From contig JWIH01000021.1 of NCBI GenBank assembly GCA_000814665.1, positions 186,001 to 250,000 of the forward strand: a stretch of DNA of 64,000 bases, written 5' to 3'. The notes under the pieces were generated by a model. That model did no database searches, had not been told where the DNA came from, and saw nothing but the letters and a program-made list of their open reading frames with translations. This DNA comes from Pseudoalteromonas flavipulchra NCIMB 2033 = ATCC BAA-314. GTDB lineage: Bacteria > Pseudomonadota > Gammaproteobacteria > Enterobacterales > Alteromonadaceae. Both the position numbers and the translations under genes were made by a program. Positions 33,351 through 40,966 of the stretch are shown one piece after another; positions within the stretch are counted from its first letter, which is position 1, and each line of letters starts with the position of its first letter.

Positions 33351-35936
33351 ATGACTCAAAAACCACAAGCCAAATTTCTTAAAGATTACCTTGCACCAAG
33401 CCATACTGTTGATACGCTGTGCTTGACCTTTGAGTTAAGCCCAAGAAATACCATAGTGACTGCCGTCAGTCAGTTTGTCGCGGTGGGCAATGCGACACAA
33501 TTAATATTAGATGGTGTCGACTTAGAGTTAGTATCTTGTCAGGTAAATGGTGAAGAGTGGCAAAGCCTTGAAAAATCTGACTCTGAATTGATTCTTTCTA
33601 ACTTGCCAAAGGCCTTTGAGCTCAAAATTGTCACTAAAATTTCGCCGCAAACAAACACCTCACTTGAAGGTTTATACCTCTCTGATGGTGCTTACTGTAC
33701 GCAATGTGAAGCGGAAGGTTTTAGAAAAATCACCTACTTTATGGATAGACCTGATGTACTGACAACTTATACGGTGACGATCATCGGTGAGTCAAAGTAT
33801 CGTTACTTATTATCAAATGGCAATAAAGTTGAAGAAGGGAGCTTAAGTGACGGCAGACATTTTGCAAAATGGCACGATCCGCACAAAAAACCAAGCTATT
33901 TGTTTGCCTTAGTTGCCGGCGATTTTGACGTATTAGAAGATAATTACAGCACTAAATCGGGTAGAGAAGTGAAGTTGGCGTTATTTGTTGATAAAGGCAA
34001 TTTACATAAAGCTCCCCATGCTATGACGTCATTAAAAAAGGCCATGGAGTGGGATGAGTCAAGGTTCGATTTGGAATACGATCTCGATATATACATGATT
34101 GTCGCGGTTGATTTTTTCAATATGGGGGCAATGGAAAACAAGGGACTAAATGTTTTTAATAGTGCCTGTGTGTTGGCAAGCCAAGAGACTGCGACAGACC
34201 GAGACTTTCACACCATTGAGTCGATAGTTGGACATGAATACTTCCATAACTGGACTGGAAACCGGGTTACTTGCCGTGATTGGTTTCAGCTTAGTTTAAA
34301 AGAAGGCCTAACTGTATTTAGAGATCAGGAGTTTAGCAGCGATCTAGGTTCTCGAGGCCTCAACCGAATCGACGCAGTAATGGCGATGCGTACACATCAG
34401 TTTGCAGAAGACGCGGGGCCAATGGCACATCCGATAAGGCCTCAGCAAGTTATTGAAATGAATAACTTCTATACCGTAACTGTTTATAACAAAGGCGCTG
34501 AAGTGATCCGCATGATGCATACCTTATTGGGGGAAGCAAACTTCCAAAAAGGGATGAAACTCTACTTTGAGCGTCATGACGGACAAGCAGTGACGTGCGA
34601 TGATTTCGTTAATGCAATGATGGATGCTTCTGGTGTTGATTTAACGCAATTTAAACTATGGTACGAGCAATTCGGCACGCCAAGAGTAAAAGTGGCTACC
34701 GAGTATGACAAACAGGCGCAAACATATGCAATTACGGTGAGCCAAAGCCATGCTGATTGCGACCCCGTAAAAGCGCCACTGCATATTCCTTTTAAGCTAG
34801 AGCTTTTGGATGAGCAAGGTGAAAGCATTCCGTTGCTAACAAAGCACGGAGAAATCCAACGAGCGTTAGATATTACTGAATTTGAACAGCGGTTTGAATT
34901 TGAGCAAGTTGCAAGTAAACCCGTTCCTGTATTGCTAGAAGATTTCTCAGCGCCTGTGCTTATGGAGTACAGCTATTCCATTGATGAGTTACTACATATA
35001 TTGCGTTTTGCGCGCAGTGATTACGCTCGTTGGGAAGCAGTGCAGCAAATCTTTATGATTGAAGTTAAACGAGCGGTTACGTCAGGCGATTTCAAACTGG
35101 ATTCAAAAGTACTCGATGCGTTGTCCGCATTGGTGGAAACATTAGATGGAGACCTTGCGCTATTGGCTGAGTTATTGACTTTACCAACGTTTGATACGCT
35201 AGCTAGTCAATTTGAAATTATCCCAGTAGACAAACTCGTTTCAATTTCCGATGCATTTGAAATGCAAATTGCGCAATCACTGCAATCGGTGTTTGAACAC
35301 GCTTATTTGTCTTTGCAAGACTCAGGCTCATTAGAAGCAAAGGATGTCGCGATCAGAGCCTTTAAAAATAAAGCGCTTTATTACTTAGCGAAAACAGATT
35401 CCGATAGTGTTGCCAGCGCGCTAGAAAATCAATTTTCTTCAAGCAATATGACCACTAAGTTGGCATCATTAAAAGCAGCCGTCGCCGCGCAGCACACAAA
35501 GGTGGAAAGCTTGTTCAGTCAATTTGATAGCCAATGGCGTCACGATAGTCTAGTCATGGACAAATGGTTTGCATTAAGTGCAAGCTTATCTAATGATGAG
35601 GTGATATCGAATATAAATACGCTTTATGCGCATCCTTGTTTTGACAAAGGCAATCCTAACCGTGTTCGCGCATTGATAGGAAGCTTCGCAAGAAGTAACC
35701 CCGCGCAATTCCATCGTACAGATGGCAAGGGCTATGCGCTATTGGGAGACTTATTAGTGGAGCTAAACAACATCAATCCACAAAATGCGTCTCGTATGAT
35801 CACGCCGTTCATGTCATGGAAGCGTTATGATGAAACGCGCCAACAACTGATGCGGGCACAATTGAGTCGTTTGGCTAACTTAGAAGGCTTAAGCGACGAC
35901 TTATATGAGAAGGTAGAGAAGGCGCTAGCGCAGTAG
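33351..35936 (+). CDS. pepN: Aminopeptidase N
   Basis: This is an M1-family zinc aminopeptidase of 861 residues, cytoplasmic, removing N-terminal residues in peptide turnover. Motifs: the exopeptidase loop GAMENKG (about 258-264), zinc site HEYFHNW (about 294) with the second glutamate in LKEGLTVF 18-19 residues later, and the transition-state Tyr in NNFYTVTVYNKGAEV. The N-terminal beta saddle and long C-terminal helical domain give the length typical of E. coli PepN. The ATG has AAGGA upstream. DUF2835 follows immediately. Confidence 0.98.
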   Translation: MTQKPQAKFLKDYLAPSHTVDTLCLTFELSPRNTIVTAVSQFVAVGNATQLILDGVDLELVSCQVNGEEWQSLEKSDSELILSNLPKAFELKIVTKISPQTNTSLEGLYLSDGAYCTQCEAEGFRKITYFMDRPDVLTTYTVTIIGESKYRYLLSNGNKVEEGSLSDGRHFAKWHDPHKKPSYLFALVAGDFDVLEDNYSTKSGREVKLALFVDKGNLHKAPHAMTSLKKAMEWDESRFDLEYDLDIYMIVAVDFFNMGAMENKGLNVFNSACVLASQETATDRDFHTIESIVGHEYFHNWTGNRVTCRDWFQLSLKEGLTVFRDQEFSSDLGSRGLNRIDAVMAMRTHQFAEDAGPMAHPIRPQQVIEMNNFYTVTVYNKGAEVIRMMHTLLGEANFQKGMKLYFERHDGQAVTCDDFVNAMMDASGVDLTQFKLWYEQFGTPRVKVATEYDKQAQTYAITVSQSHADCDPVKAPLHIPFKLELLDEQGESIPLLTKHGEIQRALDITEFEQRFEFEQVASKPVPVLLEDFSAPVLMEYSYSIDELLHILRFARSDYARWEAVQQIFMIEVKRAVTSGDFKLDSKVLDALSALVETLDGDLALLAELLTLPTFDTLASQFEIIPVDKLVSISDAFEMQIAQSLQSVFEHAYLSLQDSGSLEAKDVAIRAFKNKALYYLAKTDSDSVASALENQFSSSNMTTKLASLKAAVAAQHTKVESLFSQFDSQWRHDSLVMDKWFALSASLSNDEVISNINTLYAHPCFDKGNPNRVRALIGSFARSNPAQFHRTDGKGYALLGDLLVELNNINPQNASRMITPFMSWKRYDETRQQLMRAQLSRLANLEGLSDDLYEKVEKALAQ

Positions 35937-36158
35937 ATGAAAGAGTACTTCTTTTACATGGATTTGAGCTACGACAAGTGCCTCGGTTACTACTACGGGC
36001 ACTATACTTCAGTGCAAGTGATTGAAGATGGGGGGAAGAGTATTCGCTTCCCCGCAGAGCGTATTCGCCCCTTTATTTCATCAATTGGGATCAGGGGGAG
36101 ATTCCGTCTCATCTTGGATGATAGCAATAAGTTTCTATCGTTAGAAAAAGTCACTTAA
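35937..36158 (+). CDS. DUF2835 family protein
   Basis: The 73-residue protein begins at the base after the pepN stop (TAGATG), so it is translationally linked to pepN. It reads like a small beta-rich domain (YFFYMDLSYDKCLGYYYGHY, RFPAERIRPFISSIGIRGRF) and matches the DUF2835 family, which often follows pepN in gammaproteobacteria. Function is unknown. Confidence 0.85.
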   Translation: MKEYFFYMDLSYDKCLGYYYGHYTSVQVIEDGGKSIRFPAERIRPFISSIGIRGRFRLILDDSNKFLSLEKVT

Positions 36159-36202
36159 TCGAAGTAGAACTGCAAAACATATTTTATTTTTGTTAAATGA
36201 GT

Positions 36203-36265
36203 TTGTTATAAGCTTGAAATACGTGTTATAAATTATCTGGTAGGACGTCTTACCAAGAGTAAAAT
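36203..36265 (+). promoter_or_regulatory. Promoter and palindromic operator of the DUF1302 cluster
   Basis: TTGTTA (36203-36208), 18 bp, TATAAA (36227-36232) is a plausible promoter; an alternative -10 is TAAAAT (36260-36265). Overlapping the predicted start is TGGTAGGACGTCTTACCA (36238-36255), an inverted repeat with eight of nine pairs. Its left side, ATCTGGTAGGAC, closely resembles the E. coli FadR operator pattern (for example at fadB), but the right arm differs, so a TetR-type site is equally possible. A 14-bp palindrome, AGAGCTTAAGCTCT (36364-36377), lies in the leader before the ribosome binding site. Confidence 0.45.
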
Positions 36266-36407
36266 ACGCCCCTAGAGGCGAAAAAGCGTTGATTTAGTTG
36301 AGCAGTATTTGTATTTTCGCGGTTTCGCTTCTATCGTTTAGACAACAAAAAACAATAACTCTAAGAGCTTAAGCTCTAGACATGACCCGCCAAAAGGGGG
36401 AGAAATA

Positions 36408-38507
36408 ATGATAAAAAGATCGCTCTTTGTGAAAAACAAAATCATGCTCGGTCTTAGTGCGGCAGTAATGGGAGCTGCCGCCACGTCAGTACACGCGGCC
36501 AGTTTTGAGGTTGGTGATTTCGAAATTACCTTCGACTCGACTTTTTCTTATGGTCAAAGCATTCGCGTTGAAGATCGTAACTTTGATTTCATCGGTAAAA
36601 GTAATCATCCACAGTTTAACTGGGATGGTTATAAAGCAACCACTGGCAATACCATCTATTCTTCGTCACAGATCTGGTCACAACAGGGTGCCTATTCAAA
36701 TAATGGTGATGCTGGTAACCTAAATTTTGACTCTGGAGATACTTTCTCTCAGTTGTTAAAAGGTACCCATGATTTAGCAATTACCAAAGATAACTATGGT
36801 TTGTTCACTCGTTTCATGTATTTCTACGATTTTGCGATGGAAGATGGCGATTTTGCGTATAGCAACCCTGTTTCAGGCAAAAAAGTTGACCCGTGTGAAG
36901 ACGACGATACCAGAAAACAAGTCTGTTCGGATTTACGCTTGCTAGATGCATTTGTTTGGGCGGATTTTGACCTCAATGATGGCAAAAACCCGCTCTCCGT
37001 GCGTTTAGGTCAGCAAGTCGTTAACTGGGGTGAAAGTACGCTTATTTCCCATGGCATTAACGTCAACCCAGTGGATATTGACCGTTTGAAAGCACCAGGT
37101 TCTGAAGTAAAAGAAGCCTTTATCCCTGTCGGTATGCTTTGGGCGTCGATTGGTTTGTCTGAAAACGTCAACCTTGAAGGTTTTTATCAGTATCAATGGC
37201 ATGAAACCAGATTGCCAGCGACGGGTAGTTACTTCTCAACCAATGATTTTGCATCTGAAAATGGTTATATGCAAAATGTACAGCTTGGTTTTACTTCAAA
37301 CCCTGATATCGATTTGTATCACCTAACTGACGCATTAAACAGTTTATATGCTGATGCAACAGCTGCATTGGTTGCTCAAGGCGTCGTGCCGACAGCTGAA
37401 GCAGTAGGTAGTGCTGCAGCGTCCATGTATATGGCTTATCCAACTAAAGTAGCGCTTAAAGGAAAAGGAAATAACGGTAAGAGCGAACCTGATGATGGTG
37501 GTCAGTACGGTTTACGCTTAGGTATTTTCTCTCCAGAGCTAAACGACACTGAATTTGGTTTGTATTACATTAATTACCACAGCCGTAGACCTCTGATTTC
37601 CGGTAAAGCTTCTAACTTTACAGGGCAAGCGATCATGGCTGATTTAGCTTACATCGCACAAAATCAAATTACCGCAGACAATGTCACTAACCTAAATGCC
37701 TTTACTCAAGCGCAAATTACCTACCCAGAAGACATCAAACTGTATGGTTTAAGTTTTAATACCGCAATTGGTGAAACCGCATTTGCTGGTGAAGTGGCAT
37801 ATAGACAAGATGAACCACTGCAGATAGATGACGTTGAACTACTTTACGCAGGTATGGTTGAGCAGTTAGCCGCTGCGGGTCTGCGTGATGATTTGGCTGG
37901 TTTATCTCAGCTTAGTCAAGGTGACGATATCGCTTATGTGGGTCCTGGTGAAGTCGCGCAAGGTTATATTTTGCGAGACACTATTCAAGCACAGTTTACT
38001 GCAACACATTTGTTCGGACCATCGCTAGGTGCAGATAGCTGGGCAGTGGTTGGTGAAGTAGGTGCTGTTACTATTAAAGACATGCCAGAGTACGATGAGC
38101 TTCGTTTGAATGTTTCAGGTACTGGCCGAAGTGGCACGATTGAGGGGCTTTCTGGCCGAGATTACAATCTTATCCACCAAGCGGTTTCAAATGGTCCAGA
38201 AACCAACCCATTCCCGTCGGCTTCTGCATGGGGCTATCGCCTTATTGCTAAGGGTGAGTATAACAATCTATTCAGTGGTGTGAATTTTTCTCCACGCGTA
38301 GTGTTCTCACATGATGTTAACGGTATCACCCCGGATCCTATGTTCTTGTTCATTGAGGATCGTAAATCGCTAGGCATTAATCTTAACTTTAACTACCTAA
38401 ATTCGTGGTCATTTGATTTTGGCTATAACACGTTTTGGGGTGGTGGTAAGACGAATACCTTTGCGGACCGTGATTTCATCTCATTCAACATTAAGTATTC
38501 AATTTAA
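36408..38507 (+). CDS. DUF1302 family outer-membrane protein
   Basis: This 699-residue exported protein (signal peptide cut near VHAA, about residue 28) is rich in alternating polar and aromatic strands typical of a large outer-membrane barrel, and ends in an aromatic/hydrophobic strand (FISFNIKYSI). It matches DUF1302, always found with DUF1329 and commonly with an MMPL transporter. Visible marks are NWGESTLISHGINVNPVDID and GLYYINYHSRRPL. The role is unproven; the family has been linked to growth on hydrophobic compounds. The ATG has GGGGAG upstream. It is the first gene of the four-gene cluster. Confidence 0.9.
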   Translation: MIKRSLFVKNKIMLGLSAAVMGAAATSVHAASFEVGDFEITFDSTFSYGQSIRVEDRNFDFIGKSNHPQFNWDGYKATTGNTIYSSSQIWSQQGAYSNNGDAGNLNFDSGDTFSQLLKGTHDLAITKDNYGLFTRFMYFYDFAMEDGDFAYSNPVSGKKVDPCEDDDTRKQVCSDLRLLDAFVWADFDLNDGKNPLSVRLGQQVVNWGESTLISHGINVNPVDIDRLKAPGSEVKEAFIPVGMLWASIGLSENVNLEGFYQYQWHETRLPATGSYFSTNDFASENGYMQNVQLGFTSNPDIDLYHLTDALNSLYADATAALVAQGVVPTAEAVGSAAASMYMAYPTKVALKGKGNNGKSEPDDGGQYGLRLGIFSPELNDTEFGLYYINYHSRRPLISGKASNFTGQAIMADLAYIAQNQITADNVTNLNAFTQAQITYPEDIKLYGLSFNTAIGETAFAGEVAYRQDEPLQIDDVELLYAGMVEQLAAAGLRDDLAGLSQLSQGDDIAYVGPGEVAQGYILRDTIQAQFTATHLFGPSLGADSWAVVGEVGAVTIKDMPEYDELRLNVSGTGRSGTIEGLSGRDYNLIHQAVSNGPETNPFPSASAWGYRLIAKGEYNNLFSGVNFSPRVVFSHDVNGITPDPMFLFIEDRKSLGINLNFNYLNSWSFDFGYNTFWGGGKTNTFADRDFISFNIKYSI

Positions 38508-38518
38508 GGGCTTTCGAT

Positions 38519-39886
38519 ATGTTTAGAAAACCTACATTTATCGCAGCAACAATAATTACAATGCTATCTGCCAGCAGCGCTATGGCGAAAATGAGCGCTG
38601 ACGAAGTTGCACGTTTAGGTAAAGACTTGACGCCTATCGGTGCAGAGAAAGCGGGTAATGCTGATGGCAGTATTCCGGCTTGGAATGGTGGGATCACTGC
38701 GCCTCCAGCTGGTTATGAAGTGGGCATGCACCATCCAGATCCATTTGCTGATGACAAAGTATTGTTCACAATTGATAAATCAAATTTAGATAAATACAAG
38801 TCATTGCTAAGCCCAGGTCAAATTGCGCTATTTGAAACGTATCCAGAAACGTTCAAAATGAACATTTACCCAACTAGACGCAGCGCGTCTTATCCGCAGT
38901 TTGTGTATGATGCAACAAAGAAATACGCATCTACAGCAGAGCTGATCGAAGGTGGTAACGGCATTAAAAATACCGCTATCGGTATTCCGTTTCCGGTGCC
39001 GAAAGATGGCTTAGAAGCTATCTGGAACCACCTATTGCGTTTCCGTGGCTTGTCGATTGCACGTTACGGCGGTCAAGCGATGCCCACGGAGTCAGGTGCT
39101 TACAACATTATCGGTTTCGATGAGCAATTACTGGTTAAGTACTCTGCAACAGATGCAACGCCTGAAGCGTTGCAAGAGTCAAATATCTTGTTTAAGTTTA
39201 AGCAGCAAGTGACAGAACCTGCACGTCTTGCTGGAACTGCATTGCTTGTACATGAAACCATGGACCAAATTTTGACACCTCGTCAGGCTTGGACCTATAA
39301 CGCAGGCCAGCGTCGTGTAAGACGTGCGCCAAACGTTGCATATGATGCACCAGGAACTGCGTCAGATAGCTTACGTACAACAGATGACTTTGATATGTTT
39401 AACGGCTCTCCAAACCGGTATGATTGGAAACTTGTTGGCAAAAAAGAGATGTATATCCCTTACAACAGTTACAAGCTACATAGCGACAAGCTGAAGTATG
39501 ATGACATCTTGATGGCCGGTCATATCAACCCAGAGCATGTACGATATGAAAAGCACCGCGTATGGGTAGTTGAAGCTAACCTGAAAGAAGGTACTCGTCA
39601 TATTTACAAAAAGCGTGTGTTCTATATTGATGAAGATAGCTGGCAAATCCACGTAACGGATATCTATGATAACCGTGATCAGATGTATCGCGTCGCGATG
39701 GCACATGGTCTTAATTACTACGAAGTGCCGACGCATTGGAGTACGTTGGATGTCTATCATGATCTAAACTCTCGTCGCTACCTTGCGATTGGGTTAGATA
39801 ACGAAGAAGACATGTATGACTTCAGTCAGTCTTTCAACGATAACGAGTTTACTCAGGGTGCGCTGCGCCGTGAGGGTCGCCGTTAA
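38519..39886 (+). CDS. DUF1329 family periplasmic protein
   Basis: This 455-residue protein has a signal peptide (cut after SSAMA, about residue 23). The sequence ADEVARLGKDLTPIGAEKAG, followed shortly by IPAWNGGITAPPAGY, is the signature start of DUF1329. Later segments such as QRRVRRAPNVAYDAPGTASD and RHIYKKRVFYIDEDSWQI resemble the LolB/LolA-like half-barrel expected for a lipid-binding periplasmic shuttle. It starts 11 bases after the DUF1302 gene and is probably its soluble partner. Confidence 0.92.
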   Translation: MFRKPTFIAATIITMLSASSAMAKMSADEVARLGKDLTPIGAEKAGNADGSIPAWNGGITAPPAGYEVGMHHPDPFADDKVLFTIDKSNLDKYKSLLSPGQIALFETYPETFKMNIYPTRRSASYPQFVYDATKKYASTAELIEGGNGIKNTAIGIPFPVPKDGLEAIWNHLLRFRGLSIARYGGQAMPTESGAYNIIGFDEQLLVKYSATDATPEALQESNILFKFKQQVTEPARLAGTALLVHETMDQILTPRQAWTYNAGQRRVRRAPNVAYDAPGTASDSLRTTDDFDMFNGSPNRYDWKLVGKKEMYIPYNSYKLHSDKLKYDDILMAGHINPEHVRYEKHRVWVVEANLKEGTRHIYKKRVFYIDEDSWQIHVTDIYDNRDQMYRVAMAHGLNYYEVPTHWSTLDVYHDLNSRRYLAIGLDNEEDMYDFSQSFNDNEFTQGALRREGRR

Positions 39887-39899
39887 TCAAATATTATCA

Positions 39900-39923
39900 G
39901 GCTGAAGCAACCTCGCTTCAGCC
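39900..39923 (+). terminator. Intercistronic hairpin inside the DUF1302 cluster
   Basis: GGCTGAAGC-AACCTC-GCTTCAGCC is a perfect 9-bp stem followed by a pyrimidine-rich stretch (TTCTTCCTCCTTTCC). It may act as a partial terminator that lowers expression of the two downstream genes, or as an mRNA stabiliser for the first two. Confidence 0.6.
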
Positions 39924-39961
39924 TTCTTCCTCCTTTCCTCTCACAACTCGAGTGTTTTCTC

Positions 39962-40966
39962 ATGATGAAGAAGTTAGTAGCAGCCTCGATTTTAACTATG
40001 GCGCATGTAGCAGTAGCCGAAAGTAGTGATCAGATTTCAGCACAATCAGCCCTGATGGTCGCTCACCCAGAACAAACGCTTTTCACGGATATTACAGATA
40101 ACGGTGATGCGTTAATTGCGGTAGGTAAACACGGCACAATAATTATTAAACAAGAAGGGCAAAACTGGACGCAGGCAGAGGTGCCAATTCAATCACTGTT
40201 GACCTCTGTGACATTCAAAGGCAAAGATATTGGTTGGGCTTGTGGCCACGACGCTAGCATAATCAAAACCACAGACGGTGGTAAAACATGGGCGCTAAAA
40301 CAATATCTACCAACATTGGAAAAGCCTTGTCTTGATATTGAGTTTATTGACCAACAACACGGCTTTGCTGTGGGCGCTTATGGCATGTTTTTTGAAACCA
40401 CTGATGGTGGTGAGTCTTGGACAAAACGTTTTATCAGTGAATTTGTTCACCCCGATGATGTCGACTACTTAGCCGATTTAAAAGAGCAAGACCCCGCGGC
40501 ATACGAACAAGAAACGGCGTTTATTCTTCCCCATTTTAATCGCCTGTTGATCGCCGAAGGCATGATGTACCTTGCCGGTGAAATGGGACTTGTGGCACAA
40601 AGCGATGACTTAGGAAAAACATGGCAAAAATTTGAGCCTTTTTATCGCGGTTCATTTTTTGCTGTTGATCAAACCTCAGATAAGCAACTTATTGTTGCGG
40701 GCCTTAGGGGTAACGCATTTATTGGTAATGCTCAGCAAGTAGTTCAACTTGATACTCAAAAAACGGCGACAATAAATAGTATTGCCCACAAAGATAATGT
40801 GACCTATATGTTTGCTAACAGCGGCGTAATATTCACGTTGAAAGCAGGTAAGCTAACCTCAAAACAACTAAAAACCGGCCACTCTATTTTAGCAGGTGTG
40901 GTTAAAAAGAATCAGCTAATTCTAGCTACGGAGCAGGGGATTGCTGAGGTAGAGGTGAACAACTAA
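39962..40966 (+). CDS. YCF48-related beta-propeller protein
   Basis: This is a 334-residue exported protein with a signal peptide (cut after VAVA). It has BNR/Asp-box repeats of a beta-propeller: TTDGGKTWALK, TTDGGESWTKR and SDDLGKTWQKF, as in YCF48/photosystem II assembly factor-like proteins. In bacteria such proteins accompany DUF1302/DUF1329/MMPL operons and are presumed assembly or interaction factors. Its stop codon overlaps the ATG of the MMPL gene by one base (TAATG), so they are coupled. Confidence 0.9.
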   Translation: MMKKLVAASILTMAHVAVAESSDQISAQSALMVAHPEQTLFTDITDNGDALIAVGKHGTIIIKQEGQNWTQAEVPIQSLLTSVTFKGKDIGWACGHDASIIKTTDGGKTWALKQYLPTLEKPCLDIEFIDQQHGFAVGAYGMFFETTDGGESWTKRFISEFVHPDDVDYLADLKEQDPAAYEQETAFILPHFNRLLIAEGMMYLAGEMGLVAQSDDLGKTWQKFEPFYRGSFFAVDQTSDKQLIVAGLRGNAFIGNAQQVVQLDTQKTATINSIAHKDNVTYMFANSGVIFTLKAGKLTSKQLKTGHSILAGVVKKNQLILATEQGIAEVEVNN

